Of a DNA stretch of 64,000 nt, positions 1-12,379 are shown one piece after another. The notes under the pieces are model-generated. The model was not told the origin of the DNA. It made no database searches and saw only the letters and a program-made list of their open reading frames with translations. This DNA is from Protopterus annectens. Taxonomy: Eukaryota > Chordata > Ceratodontiformes > Protopteridae. The position numbers were made by a program, and so were the translations under genes. The DNA lies in contig NC_056725.1 in assembly GCF_019279795.1 (NCBI RefSeq), positions 1,750,272,916-1,750,336,915 on the forward strand. Direction: 5' to 3'. The number at the start of each line of letters is the position of its first letter. Position 1 is the first letter of the stretch.

Positions 1-66
<66 letters not shown>
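1..66. repeat. (TCTA)n tetranucleotide microsatellite
   Basis: The window opens in a nearly perfect run of the 4-base unit TATC/TCTA that ends near position 66 and probably continues off the left edge. It is a simple repeat with no coding content. Confidence 0.95.
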
Positions 67-244
67 AACACATGTAGTATTGATTTTGGCTATTAATTAC
101 ATATAGCAGTCATCACTATTTTGCACCATTCAATATATATCACAGGCATGTAGTATGTTGGGATAGTCATCTCCAGTGTGACTCTACAATTTCCAGCTAT
201 CATGCTACAGATAAATAAATGAATAGCAGAAGAAGTGGTCTACA

Positions 245-785
245 GCTCACAGATTCATAGACTGTTACTAGGCTAACACAGGGGAGCCTCTCTAAGCCTA
301 ACCTAGTTTCCCCTAAAGAATAATGATTTCCTGAATCGAAGTAGGACACTGAGAGCCAGACATTTATAAGCTACCTCTGCCCATACGGGACATGGTTGCC
401 AGGTCTGGTGTGAATTTCCTGTTCCCTGTCTACTTACCTGAGTTGTGCTTAAACTGGGTAATAGACAAGCTCAGCTTCACATGGATGGGAAGCCTGTTCC
501 ATAGGAGGCCAGTTTCTGGGACATGTATCTATCTCTCCAGCATTTTCTGTTTAAGTCACAGACAATATTCAAGTCCCTAGACCTTGTATTTCTGGTACTT
601 TTTGACTTATGAATATGTAGGAGATTCATAAGTGTAGGTTTGCGGATGCCTTGTACGCCGCACATACATTACCCCTCAGCAGTCAGTAGGAGACTATGTA
701 GCGGGAAAGGGCTTTAAGGCACTCTGCATATGGCAGGTTTGTTACACCTTGTATTCTTTTTGTAAAAGTATATTGATATGCTGTA
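245..785 (-). mobile_element. Old CR1-like LINE 3' fragment (RT C-terminus and tail)
   Basis: Read on the - strand this stretch is a diverged copy of the C-terminal part of the CR1-like ORF2 at 17-21 kb. The peptide SRDLNIVCDLNRKCWRDRY matches the segment SRGLNLVTTINRICRRDRF of the younger copy. Further upstream on the same strand, a segment around KRIQGVTNLPYAECLKAL matches KRITGLKKMPYSDCLKQL. The tail region near 245-350 keeps the 'ttcatag...ctaggct' wording of the family 3' end. It is 5'-truncated and frame-disrupted, so it is an old dead insertion. Confidence 0.7.
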
Positions 786-1719
786 TTGTTGTGACCAAGG
801 GAACACTAAACGCAGTTGGAGCTTAATACTTGGGTGAGCCGCATTTATGTTCACTACCAGGAATTTAGCAAAGGTTACTCCCCTACAGTAGGAATTCTGT
901 CTTCACAGTAATGCCCCAGCCACCTGTGGAACAAGCACTTATATACAAGCTGTTGTGATAACAGAATCAGTCATTGTGTACAGTTCAATAGTCAAAATAA
1001 AATACATTACCTTTCCTGCATGGGAGACATGGCAAGAGGGATGGTAAGATATTCCGGGGAAATGTTTCAGAAATGATGCGCAAACAATACAAAATACTCA
1101 AGAGTAGTGCATGAAGAGGAAGATGGAGATGCCATCTGACAAATAATGGTAGTCACATGTCTGCCCAACCTTTCTTGGTGCATGAGCTCCCAAAAACAAT
1201 CAGTAAAGAGTTGAAGTAGTGAAGTGTGGAAAGCCTATGGAATAACTACTACAAAGATAACATTGTAAATCTGGTGTTCTCTTTGCCGTTTCAGCTAGAC
1301 TTTTAGAGGCTTAGGAGTTAAGCTATAAAATACTTAAAAATGATATTGCTTAGAATGCTAGCCAAGCAAACATTGTTTGTTAGAAGAGGGTGTAGGGAGC
1401 ATTATATCTCCAAACAGTAGGGGCAGCAAGGCCCACAGTGGGGAAGGGGGCTCCAGCCATATCAACAGTACAATGAATTAAAACTCAGTAACAGATTAGC
1501 TAACATACTATTATTACATAAAAACAGCCAGGTTGTGACTTGAAAGTCTTAATCATTCCTGGAAGTGAAAAAAATCAAAGAGAACAACAGTTAAAATCTG
1601 ACTGTCCAGAGGCAATTGTAAGAGAGTTGCCACCGATTCTTTATTTTGTGGTGATGATGGTGATGATGTGGGTCAATTAAGACATCATGATTTTTGTATT
1701 AAAGTTTCACTGACTTTTC
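786..1719. other. Unassigned AT-rich intergenic or intronic DNA
   Basis: I see no sustained open frame, RNA gene or recognisable repeat here. It may be unrecognisably old repeat or non-coding host sequence. Confidence 0.5.
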
Positions 1720-1865
1720 CTGCATGAGAGACATGTTCATAGATAACTACTAGGCTCTCTGTAATTGTGGACTATTTTAAGCCTAGCTAATTTCCCTTTC
1801 AAAGGTGAGAATCAAACTTTGTGCCTTGTTTCTGTGAGGTAAACACTTTAGCTACTAGATGCCAT
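1720..1865. repeat. Old SINE/LINE-tail-like fragment
   Basis: The wording 'gttcatagataactactaggct...agcctagctaatttcc' followed by 'ggtgagaatcaaactttgtgcc' and 'aaacactttagctacta' resembles the segment at 22490-22690. It looks like a CR1-type 3' tail joined to a SINE-like 'GGGATTCAAAC...TTAACCACTA' box. It is diverged and no full family structure is visible. Confidence 0.35.
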
Positions 1866-2400
1866 GTCTCGATCTTTTAAATCCAAGATATCCTGGGGAA
1901 AAGTGTAGTAGTAGATTCTCACCCTGTTTGTTTTGTGCTGTATACAGGATGAGAAAACCATGTCTAAGTTCAAATAAAGCCTTCACAGAAGACGGAGGCA
2001 GACATCTGTCCTGCCTTCATTTCTGCCTATCTTTTAAATTCTTAGTCCCCACTCCATAGGCACCCTATCTTTGCATTCACTTTAACTGTCCCTAGAGAGT
2101 CATGCATTGCGTAAGTTCCTTGTTTTATAGTACCCACTTTATTTCATGCATTTACAGAGAAATGGTACAGATTTAAGCACGCACAAAGCAACTCATTGCA
2201 AACACTTCTTATTCTGTTAACAACACTAACATTTACATGCTTACAATTTATAGTGAAGTGCTGCTTTAAGGGTTCCCATAATGTTAAGCACACATTCAGG
2301 ATAGCAAGTGGTTCTAATTTTCATATCAATTGCTGCCATATTAGTAAATATCATTGATTCATTTATACTGATTCCGGGTGTCTGACTTTACCAGCAGATC
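1866..2400. other. No feature recognised
   Basis: AT-rich sequence with no supported gene or repeat family between the SINE-like fragment and the first foldback element. Confidence 0.5.
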
Positions 2401-2820
2401 ATAACATTGGTTATCTATAAGAAAATCGAAGTTACGGAACTTCGAATACCATATGGGCGACACCATATGATCGAAGTTCCGTAACTTTGAAATTAAAAAA
2501 AAAACAAAGACAGCATACCCTGATGGGTTAAAACAGGGGGGCAAGCCTCCCTGCAACCCCCACATGCCCCACTACTTAAATATACCAACTCCGAGATCAC
2601 ACTTGAATGCACTATGGTGCGGAAAGGGAAAATTTCCCTTTCCTACACTGTAGCGTGATCTCGGAGTTGGTATATTTAAGTAGTGGGGGGTGCCTACACC
2701 CTTTACTTTTTCTTTTCATTTTGAACATTTCGAATTTTCAATTGCTTGATCATTAAAGGTCGACCTTTAGTGAGTCGAACAATTGAAAATTTGATGTTCC
2801 AATAGGAACCCCATAACATC
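2401..2820. mobile_element. Foldback non-autonomous DNA transposon, copy 1, with 8-bp target duplication
   Basis: The element spans about 2409-2812. It is flanked by ATAACATT (2401-2408) and ATAACATC (2813-2820), which match at 7 of 8 bases and look like a target-site duplication. The left end reads GGTTATCTATA; the right end, reverse-complemented, begins GGGGTTCCTATT. Inside are strong hairpins. A TCGAAGTTACGGAACTTCGA-type arm (about 2425-2490) folds on itself, and CACTACTTAAATATACCAAC (from about 2571) pairs with its complement near 2670-2688. The centre holds the core shared with other copies (CAACTCCGAGATCAC plus a C-rich tract). There is no coding capacity. The 8-bp duplication suggests mobilisation by a hAT-type transposase, which is inference. 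Confidence 0.75.
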
Positions 2821-3565
2821 ATATATAGGAAAAAACACAGCATTGTAGTCTCAAGTGGGATCTATTCTGTTTGCTTACTGCCAGAACAAGCCTAAAATAG
2901 TTTGAAATAATACCATTAAGCTAGTAAGAAAAAATTGTTATTGCGCTAAATATAACGCTCAACTCACCAAGCATGAAACCAAGCAAAAGACTTTAGTCAA
3001 TACATTTGACAAATGAGCAACTCTTCACAGAAAGCAGTGCAAAATGGTTGTAGTAGCAATAGTAGCAGACAGATGGATAGTAGTTTCACAAAATAAATGA
3101 GTTCAACAAAAGCAACAGCTCAGTAAGCAAAGCCAGACTGAAGCATTGTGCAAATAAAAACACTTGTCATTCTTTTGGTTACGGTTCCAATTCCGAAATC
3201 CTCACTGCTCTTAAGCTTAGCCACCATCTTCTTTTAAACGCAGATGACTCATTCATTATGTCTTCCATATTACCGCTGATTCTGCCAGCATCTTGGTACA
3301 ACAGGACAATTTCACAGAAAACAGGGTGCAATGGTTGTAGAAATTCAGTCTTTACAATGAAAAATAGGGGAAAAAAAGCAAAAGTACAAGTAACAACGTT
3401 CTTATCCACAGCTGGGGATGGTGCATTCAGAGATATGATATACTTATTGCAGAGAAGCAGACTGATTTGTCTGATGTTAAAGGCAAATTTAAGTGACACC
3501 ATGAGGCTAAAAAATATTTGTCATATCTTCACCATTTTTACTAGAAACCACAATTCAGAAAGTCT
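2821..3565. other. No feature recognised
   Basis: The overlapping open frames on both strands near 3179-3581 have no recognisable motifs and I do not call them genes. The stretch lies upstream of an RT relic and may contain more of it beyond recognition. Confidence 0.45.
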
Positions 3566-4425
3566 GTTGAGGCAGTGTTAGGTCCTTGGTTATTCTCACT
3601 ATTTATTAATGTTCTTCATACGCTCTCCCTGATCTGTATTGCATACTTTATGTGAATGACATCATGTTGACCACCTCAAGGAAACTTGCTTCTGCAGTTA
3701 ATAACAGAATACGTAATCTGTTCCTTTTCTGTAAACATTTACATAGCAATCAGCTTATACTGCCAGGATAACCACTGCTATGTTGTTTGGCATTTCTCAA
3801 AGGCTGGTAAAATATGCCCAACCCTCAACATCAGACCATACTGGTTTGCAACTGCTTGTTGTTATACAAAAAATACTTTGGCATTATTCTAGATAAGAGC
3901 CTTGCTTTTTCCTCATATTGACAACCATATGCCAGGTGTGTTGGATCAGCTAACAGTAGCTTATAAAATGTCTCACCTCCTCACTAGTGATGCTTAACAT
4001 GCTATAGGCATGAACAGTATATTATCCAGACTTAAATGTGCTGTACCAGTCTTCACATTTTATCAGTATAAAACTCTACTACTATATAGAAAGCAGAAAA
4101 TAAATTATAGATTAATGTACTTAAGTCCTAAGTCCTGCCATCATTGCACTACTCTACAAAACAAAATGGCTTTCAATAACCGAGAGGGAAACCTTTATGT
4201 TGTGCAAACCTGCCTTTAAATTAATTCATGAGAGTTACTGCCTACCTCTCAAAATTAAGTTACAAATTCAGAGTAGCTCCTGTGATCTTAGAGACCTCAT
4301 TGCTGCAATATTGCATGGACCCCTTTACTTTATCACAGAAAGACCCTTCTCCAAAATGGTACCAGTTATTTGGGACAGGCTGCTAGCATCAGAAGCATCA
4401 GCAATGTAGCAAACAATTCTAAAAG
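3566..4425 (+). pseudogene. L2/CR1-group reverse transcriptase relic
   Basis: Conceptual translation on the + strand, with frame changes, gives VLGPWLFSLFIN, the usual block after the PQGS motif of CR1-group LINE reverse transcriptases. A degraded YADD region (AYFM, stop, MTS) follows. Near 4270-4400 a C-terminal segment contains SSSCDLRDL and ERPFSKMVPVIWDRLL, matching the 'LRSS...R.FS..AP.LWN.LP' end of such ORFs. Stops and frameshifts are frequent, so this is an old dead copy. The exact clade (L2 or Rex1) is uncertain. Confidence 0.65.
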
Positions 4426-4729
4426 ATCAACTCTATCAAGTCTGTGAGTGTGAATGTTTCACCACTGTATTTCTCGACTCTGTTATGTGCTTATTGGTAA
4501 TTTAATCAATAAGGAGGTCATAACATTGGCAAAAAAAAAAACAATACTACCAGATTGGCTGCTCAGTCATTGGTTTAGTTTATAAAAAAAACAAATAAGT
4601 CTATTCCTCTGTTTCATATTGCACACATTGTTTCAACTGATGTACCACTGTTATATTGCATAGCTCGTTTTACTCAATATTTGTAAATATATTATACTGC
4701 ACATCTTTTTTATAAGAGGAGGGGTACTG

Positions 4730-4855
4730 TACTCCTGAGTGTGCTGTCCTTCAGATGAAATGTTAAACTGAAGCCCCATCTGCTTGAATTGGTGGCAGTC
4801 CAGGTAGATATAAAAGGTTCCATAGCACCTATCAAAAAGATTAGGGGCCCTTTAT
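4730..4855 (+). repeat. Fragment of a widespread vertebrate interspersed repeat
   Basis: The wording 'ctgtccttcagatgaaatgttaaactgaagccc' followed by 'ttccatagcacctatcaaaaagattaggg' resembles a repeat common in fish and other vertebrate genomes ('GTCCTT..GATGAGACGTTAAACCGAGG...ATCCCATGGCACTTATCGAAAAGAGTAGGG'). The family name cannot be settled here. It is non-coding. Confidence 0.45.
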
Positions 4856-4885
4856 TTACATGACACATTATTTATATATTTACAG

Positions 4886-4888
<3 letters not shown>

Positions 4889-4963
<75 letters not shown>

Positions 4964-4968
4964 ACACA
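4889..4968. repeat. (CA)n microsatellite
   Basis: About 80 bases of nearly uninterrupted CA dinucleotides. It lies just beyond the 3' side of the - strand Tx1-like LINE and could have arisen from that element's tail. Confidence 0.95.
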
Positions 4969-6914
4969 TTTACAAGTTTACAAAATTGCACAATTATTTA
5001 CATAATTTCCTCTTAATACAATCTATTTTTTATCTTTATACATTTATAGTTTTTAAACTAGACCCTCACTCTTTTTTCCATAACCATCATTTTATTTTTC
5101 TTAATATTAATGGTAAAATCTATCTCCTATTAAATATAATCTCATTTAGTCTCTCATTGCAAATCACCCATATTACATAAAATAACTTTTTGTCCATTTT
5201 TATTATATATTCTTTGTTTCTATTCTTATAATATTGATAGTCAGTCATATCCATATTTATATGCTGCTACTGTCTTTTAACTCTCAAAAAAATTTCTTCA
5301 CATAATTTTTTCCCATAATTTCTCCACTCTTTTACATTTCAGAAAACCATGTTTTGTGGTTTCTTCTTCACCATAATATAAACATATTCTCTCAGTTTAC
5401 ATTTATAAGGCATATTTGCTTTCACTGGTAGTTTCTTTATTCCCAGTCTCCATAGAAAATCCTGATATTTCATTTTATTACTACACCACTTATTTCTTTC
5501 TTTTATGGCTTTAATATTTTCTTCTGGTAAAATTGGGTTAATACAATAATATTCTATTGTTATATTCTTATAACATATTTTCCAGTATTTTTCTATTTCA
5601 TCAGTCTTTATCTTCCACATTTTAATTTTTTCATCATAATTTTCTATTTTTTTCATTAATACATTCTTTTTCTCTCTTATTTCATGTCATTATCTCCCTA
5701 AAATTTTCATACTTATATGAAAAACAACCTTTCTACTAATTTCTCATTTTTCTCATTTATCCATCTCAACACTTTATACAAATTTAATGAAGCTGCAAAC
5801 ACCACTGCATTTAATAATCCCAGTCCCCCTTCTTCTTTATTCATACATAATATTCCTCTCTTTACTTGATTTAATCCAGTTCCTCATATAAAATAGCTTT
5901 TAATAATTGTTTTTCATACATTCACAGAATCATAAACACATTTGATAAATACTTTATCCTTCTCAACAATACTGAATTTTTCAAATTAGGTTTTCTCTTA
6001 TAAGATAATCTATATGTTCTCCATAAACAACAAATTTCTTTTAATTTCTTTAAACATTTTTCCATTGTGTTCCACTTACTGTTTTAGTACCAAAATTTAT
6101 TCCGAATAGTAAAATTTCTTTCACTGTAAATTGTATTCTTCCTATCTTTATCCTCTCTCCCAGATCTTTAATTTTATCTTCATTTAATGTCATACCTATT
6201 TCTTTTAAACAACCTATTTCGCAAAATATGGCTTCTTTCATCCATAGACCAATTTAGTTATTATAGGAATAACATCTGCAAATAGCATTAAAATTGTAAT
6301 ATCTACACCTGTTTGCATTACATAGTTTGCATTTTTCATTTCATAATTCACCTTACTTATCACCACATTAATAACTAAAGCAAATAATATACCATTCATA
6401 GGACACTCTTATCTTATCCCAATTCTCATCTCTATTTCTTTACTTAACCAATCATCTATTAGAATTCTTATCTTATTATTACTGTATGCTGTCATGCAAA
6501 CTGTTTTTAATTTTAGCACTAAAATGATATGCCTCCATTAATTCCCATAATATCTTATGCACTAGCAAATCAAAAGCTTTATTAATATCACCTACCATAA
6601 ATTTTACATAATCTCCTCTATTTAAAATATCATCCACAATTTCTCTTACTATCATTAGCACTTCTTCACAATCCTTTCCCTTCATACCATATAATGTTTT
6701 TCTGTTATATTATAGATCTTATTTTCCAATCTTTTTAATTATCTTCATAAAAATCTTATAATCTGTATTATTTAGTACTATTCGTCTCCAGTTTTATATC
6801 TTCCTTTTCACCTTTTTTCCATATGAATTGCAATGTTCTACTACACAGTTCTTTACAACAAAAATCTTAATTTAACCATTCATTCATAACATGTAACAAT
6901 GTAACATGTAACAA

Positions 6915-6998
<84 letters not shown>

Positions 6999-8694
6999 TG
7001 ACATTCCATTACATTTTTATGCATTTCATATCCTATTCCATCTGGGCCTGTGACTAAATCTATATTTACCTGCCTAAGCACTTTATCTAACTCATATATA
7101 GTAATCTTTTTTTAATTTCCTTATTTACTTGATCAAATTGTTTTACTTTCCATATTGCATTTTATTCTTTCTTTTTTTCTTTGAACATTTCTTCCATATA
7201 ACAAACAACAGGTTTGATAGTTTGCTTTCTTTCTACCTCTCCTTTCTTATTTTTCATTTCTGCCATTATGCTACTAATTTGTTTCACAATCTTACTCCTA
7301 TAAGCTGACACTTCTTCCTTTTTTTGTAATAAGTATCTTTTTAAATATAACAGTTTTTGATCTTTTCATAATTTCTTTTGTATAATTTTTCTTTAAAATA
7401 ATACTCTTTCCCATTCTTTTCTAGGTTTTTAAAAGTATTTTCATATATACCTATATATCTTTCTTTTTCTATCTTTCTGGTTTCTCTCTGCGATTAAAAA
7501 AAAACTTTTTATATTTACTTTTAAATGTAATCCACCATTCTGATCAATTAACATAAAGCAACTGCATAACAAGATCTCTCCATAATTCAATATTTTTTCT
7601 TTTCCTTTTCCATTCCATTCTTTTTCATTTTTTATTCTCTTTCCTATTTTAATATGTTCTTTATTTTCAATTATCTCAATTATATTGCTAAATGATCTGT
7701 AAATCCTTTTAAAACTGTTTCCCCCTCTTCTATACTTATTCCTTCAGATTTTATAAAGTAATCAATTTCCAATTTAAGAACACCTCTGTTATATGTCCGG
7801 CCTTTTCTATTCAATATATGCAATTTGCCAAATCAATAATAGTTAATCTTCCCATTCTTACTAGTGTTACATCTAATATTGTCACTGCTCTTCTACAAAA
7901 TACTGCTATTTCTGAACAATGTTCATTTTCCTAAATTCCATGTTATATTTCCATCCCATATTTTTTATGTTTGCACTCTTCTTCATTTTTTAAGAATCTT
8001 ATGTCTTCTAATACAGTTATGTCTACATCACATTTATTATACCATTTTAAAACCTCAATCCTTCTTATAATATTTTAATACTGTTTACATTTACCAAAAT
8101 AATTATTAAATTAGTACTCTCTCTTTTCCTTAATTTAAAGGAATCATTTACCCTTTTAATTCATATTACCTATCACCCATTTCCTTTCTTTTTTCTTTTA
8201 AATTTATTCCTTTAAACGTCATTTCCTATCTTTCATTCTTCTTCCAATAGAATTATTTTTTCCTGTCACTATATTCCATTTTATGTCTTCGTCATCACTA
8301 ATTTCTGAATCTTTTGCTGTCTCATTTCCATGTTCTTGCCTTTTATTTTTATCATTTCTTTTTTCTAAATTATCCTCATTTTCAATTTCTGGTTCTTATT
8401 AATTTTATTCTAAGTCCTTCCCCTTTTTTCAGTATTATTAAGCTCTTTATTTACAACCCATCCATAAATGCCCAATTTGTTTACATTTATAACATTCTAG
8501 TTCACATGTAGACTTTCCTTTTTCCATAAATTATTCACAAGACGTCTTTCTTTCTTGCTCACAAAAAACATGTTTTTGGTTGTCTCCAATATTTCACCAT
8601 ACCCATATTATCATCGATATGTACAACACTTGGAATGTGCACAATTTTTCCATTTAATTTTTCAAAATTATTCTAGATTCTAGATATTCTATCT
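4969..8694 (-). mobile_element. Tx1-like LINE, 3' portion (end of gag, endonuclease, RT), degenerate
   Basis: The - strand carries a decayed two-ORF LINE. At its upstream end (8690 towards 8300), translated pieces include GKIVHIPSVVHID and YWRQPKTCF, followed by a CxxC knuckle (NCYKCKQIGHLW). This is typical of the end of a Tx1/L1-type ORF1. Endonuclease-like pieces follow at about 8200-7600 (e.g. MGRLTIIDL). RT pieces lie at about 6685-6480 (VGDINKAFDLLVHKILWELM) and 6240-6050. A C-terminal piece at 5656-5339 contains CxxC-free basic sequence. Stops and shifts are abundant. The 5' part is at 11158-11990, displaced by an L2-like insertion. Clade assignment to Tx1 is from these motifs only. 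Confidence 0.65.
6919..6995. repeat. (TA)n microsatellite
   Basis: About 77 bases of TA dinucleotides with one short AAA interruption, located within the degenerate Tx1-like LINE and breaking its RT frame. Confidence 0.95.
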
Positions 8695-11158
8695 ATTCTA
8701 GATATTCTAGATATCCTGGAACATCATGCTCCAATGCGTTCTATACGTATGAAACCTAAAACTGCCCAATGGCTCTCAAACGAAACTAAAAAACTAATCC
8801 TTAGCAGGAACAAAGCCTGGACCAAATGGCGAACCACAAAAACCATAACTGATCACCTCACTTTTAAACAACAAAGAAATGTGACAAAAAAAGCCATCCT
8901 ACAAGATAAAAAAAACTTTTATATTAAGCTTCAACATTCATCCCGTCACCAACCAAAAAAATTTTGGTCCGCTATTAACATGCTACTATCCCCTGGCAAA
9001 GTCACCACACCAAATCCTCTAGGCTCTAACCCTGACCTCCCACTACAAACTGCTAATGCCTTCAATACCTTCTTTACCTCAGCCATATTAAAGCTAGCTA
9101 ACCAACAAAGCCCTGATACCTCCAAACTACTAACCCTAGGCTCCTCCCCCCCGCCATTTCACCTAAAACCTATACCAACCTCTTATATATCATCCTTACT
9201 TCAAAAACTAAAGCCCGCAACCCCCTCAGCTGACAAATTACCAGCCGAATACCTACAACTGGGTGCTACAGTGGTAGCCTACCCTATCTCTATACTGATT
9301 AACAGGACCTTAAAAGAAAGTACTATTCCATCACTCTGGAAAATCTCTTATATTATCCCTCTATTCAAAGGAGGTGACTCTACTGAGTATTCCAACTTCC
9401 GCCCCATAGCACTACTATCTCCTCTTGCAAAAATAATGGAGACATGCATCCACAAACAGCTACTTAACCACCTACTAAGCCACAACCTCCTGGCTGATTG
9501 CCAACATGGGTTTCGACCATTCCATAGTACTAGCACTGCCTTACTATCCTTTATCGACTCTATTAACAAAAAATGCAATAATAACATTCCTTCTTCAGCT
9601 TTCTTCGTAGACCTGTCTAAAGCCTTTGACATGGTTAATCACCAACTTCTCCTCCATCGTTTAAAGTCCCTCTCTCTAGACAGTCTTGCCTTAAGCTGGT
9701 TCGTATCCTATCTGGATAACCATAAACAGGCAGTTCTCTGGAAAAACCATCTCTCTGATCTCCTTCCCACCTCTATAGGGGTCCCTCAAGGCACTATCTT
9801 AGGTCCACTACTATTCTCCATTTTTATAAATGACCTACATCTATCCACTCCTCAATCAACTTGTATTCAGTATGCGGATGACACTACCATTATTTGCTCA
9901 GCCTCAACACAGACTGAGCTCCACACTCGCACACAAAATACCTTCACAATGATAGAGCAATGGTTCTCTAATCATTGTCTCCTCCTTAACCCCAAGAAAA
10001 ACAAACTCCTACTCTTTGCACCCACTCACATGTCCCCCTCCATTAACTTCACACTTACATCCAATAATGGTACCCACATCTCCCCAGACCAAACCACTAA
10101 ACTCTTAGGAATTACTATTGACAATCAACTAAAAGTTGACACTCATATCAACTCTACAATAAAAACTACTAACAGAAAGCTTGGTTCTCTCTATAGAATC
10201 AAATCTTTCCTAACTCCCGAAGCAAGAACTACCATAGCTAGAACCCACTTAATCTCTACACTACTATATGCTTCCCCCATATTCACTAATCTTTCTAAGT
10301 ATAATCTCAACAAACTCACATCATCATATAACAACATTGCCAGATTTGCTACAGCTTCTCCTTATAGGACTCATCATTGTCTTAATCTTAAAAAACTAAA
10401 CTGGCTAGAATTACCCTACCTAATACAATTCTACCAACTTACTATTGCCCACAAAGCCCTTTATCACCCTTACAACACTCCTATGCTCTCCCCCCTCATA
10501 CAACCCTACAAAAATCTGAAAAACCTACGCTCTGCTAACAAAATACTGATTCTAACTTCCCTATAAAATAACTCAGCAGGTCACTCCATATTCTCCAACT
10601 CAGTTGGCAAAATATGGAACCAACTTCCACAAGACCTCACTTCCCTTACTTCACTCCCACTATTTAAAGCTAAACTAAAACTCTTTCTCTCCAACCACTG
10701 GCTATGCTCTTGCAACAACCCTGGCTAATCATTCTTCCTTCCTGCCATCTGTTCCATTCATCCCCTTAGTTCTTTTTCTCAATTCTTGCTCTCTGGAATA
10801 TCCTCTTCATTAGTGTCTCTGTGACATCTTCTTTAAATTGACATATATCTAACTTTTTTATCAATTCCTTTCAAACAGGCAATAGCGTATCCTAGCTCTT
10901 TACTTGATTTTTTTTTTTGTTTTTTTGTTCCTGCTAAGCCTCATATTCTTAACCTTATATTGTACTCCAATGCATTTACAACTTGCAGTTGGTCAATCCA
11001 TGTATTTATTGAAATGTATATTTTTTGTATTTCTGCATTTTTACATATTTTTATCTTGTTTTAGTAGTTGTAGTGGAGCTTTTCTCCCCGGGCCTCCACT
11101 GAAAATGGACATGTATCCAGTTGCACTAGCCCGGTTAACAAATGTAAAATAAATAAAT
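8695..11158 (+). mobile_element. 5'-truncated L2-like LINE inserted into the Tx1-like LINE
   Basis: The insertion starts inside the linker between endonuclease and RT. The translated start LDILEHHAPMRSIRMK aligns with LDIVATPCLKRVKAKHA of the longer copy at 60 kb. It continues through the RT, a C-terminal domain and a 3' UTR that ends with 'ccccgggcctccactgaaaatgg' and 'ggttaacaaatgtaaaataaataaata'. The same 3' end occurs at 62440-62525, so both belong to one family. The flanks (up to about 8694 and from about 11158) rejoin as one - strand Tx1-like ORF1, so this is a nested and younger insertion. Confidence 0.85.
8704..10728 (+). pseudogene. L2-like reverse transcriptase ORF2, single premature stop
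   Basis: The open frame from 8734 to 10566 encodes 610 residues of a LINE reverse transcriptase, which copies element RNA at the target site. Motifs in order: FKGGDSTEYSNFRPIALLS; the catalytic FFVDLSKAFDMVNH; GVPQGTILGPLLFSIFIND; the catalytic QYADDTTII; LNPKKNKLLLF; LLGITID. The endonuclease domain is missing because of 5' truncation, and the ATG at 8734 is not the native start. The frame is open from about 8704. A TAA at 10564-10566 cuts off the last ~54 residues, which continue in the same frame (including FSNSVGKIWNQLP) to a stop at 10728. With only one lesion over 2 kb this is a fairly young copy. Confidence 0.85.
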
Positions 11159-11990
11159 AAAATAAAAATAACATTGCAATCTCATTCCCCATTCCATAAA
11201 CCCTTGCTGTCATAAACCTTTGAAATGGCCATCACTTCTTTACAAATGTTTTTAAATGTCTTTTCAAAGTCTCTCTTTCTACTTCTGTTCAAAACTGTAT
11301 ACATATATTTTTGTTCATCTCTCAGAAAAAAAATATTACATAACTGTTTCAAAGATTATCATTTTGTCTCTTTTCATATTCAGAATTAGTTTTTCATTCC
11401 ATGAACAGTCTCAACTATAATGTCACAAAATGCCTCTTTATTTATCAAAATAAAAACTCTTACCTCCTGGACCTTCACACCCAAATGTAAAATTATAGTG
11501 TCCCATACCCCCTATATATTCAATTTATTATTCTTTTTAATTTGTATTTTTACCACAAATTTCTTTTTCACACTGTCATCTCTTTTTTCTCTTTGCTCAA
11601 AGCTTCTTCCAACTGCCTCAACATATGTTTTTTTCTTCTGTGTAATATCTCCTTTTAAAATTACCTCTGACTCTTCCTCTTGTATCTTCTTCATTATCTC
11701 TCTGCAGAAAATGTCTCCCCCATTCTCTGATTCACTCTGGTTTAACATCTCCTGCAGTATATCATCCTGCAAGCTCCTGGCTGAAGTGTTGTAACAATAC
11801 ATTCTTCCTTTGACATCTCCTTTGATTGTGAAAACAAATTTTCTTGAAAAATGACCTCTGAATCTTTATATACATCTTCCTGTGAACTGACATTTGCTTC
11901 TGCTCCTTCCATCGCTCTCTCCATGCTGCAGACCAGCTTCCCAGCTGCCAGTGCACCAGGGATGAGACATGCACACATATTTGTGGCCAG
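11158..11990 (-). mobile_element. Tx1-like LINE, 5' portion (ORF1/gag), degenerate
   Basis: This - strand stretch continues the Tx1-like element upstream of the L2-like insertion. Conceptual peptides include EVMAISKVYDSKGLWNGE near 11230-11160, which precedes the zinc-knuckle part found at 8690-8300. An acidic and lysine-rich segment at 11802-11512 (IQEEESEVILKGD) also fits an ORF1 N-terminal region. Frames are broken. The 5' boundary of the element is not visible. Confidence 0.5.
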
Positions 11991-11999
11991 TACGTCTGT

Positions 12000-12139
12000 G
12001 AATACTGATCTCTATTGAGTAGGGGAAGTTCCCTGATGCCCTGGTCAAATTTCCTCTAGCAGTAGCAACCTCAGTTCTCCTCTGAAAAGAGGCAACTAGC
12101 CTAATGGGAATAACCCAGTCAACAAAGGATAAATAAAAT

Positions 12140-12172
<33 letters not shown>
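12000..12172 (+). mobile_element. Solo L2-like LINE 3' end with AT-repeat tail
   Basis: The sequence 'cctctgaaaagaggcaactagc...aataacccagtcaacaaaggataaataaaata' has the stem-loop and A-rich end seen in the L2-like 3' UTRs at 11 kb and 62 kb. It runs into an (AT)n tract at about 12147-12171. Severe 5' truncation left only the tail. Confidence 0.55.
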
Positions 12173-12175
<3 letters not shown>

Positions 12176-12379
12176 GTATTTGTAAATTTACTGTTATGTA
12201 ATTATATATCATTTTGATACATTTCATATCTATTTCATATTGACCAAACTATTTGTAGATAATTCAGGGGACAAAATATGTATACAGTTGGTCATTACTT
12301 GTGAATTCATTAGCTCAATGTGTTTGTTGTTTAAAAGTGTACTTAGTTATTTCTATCATGGATTTACAAAGTATCTTTT

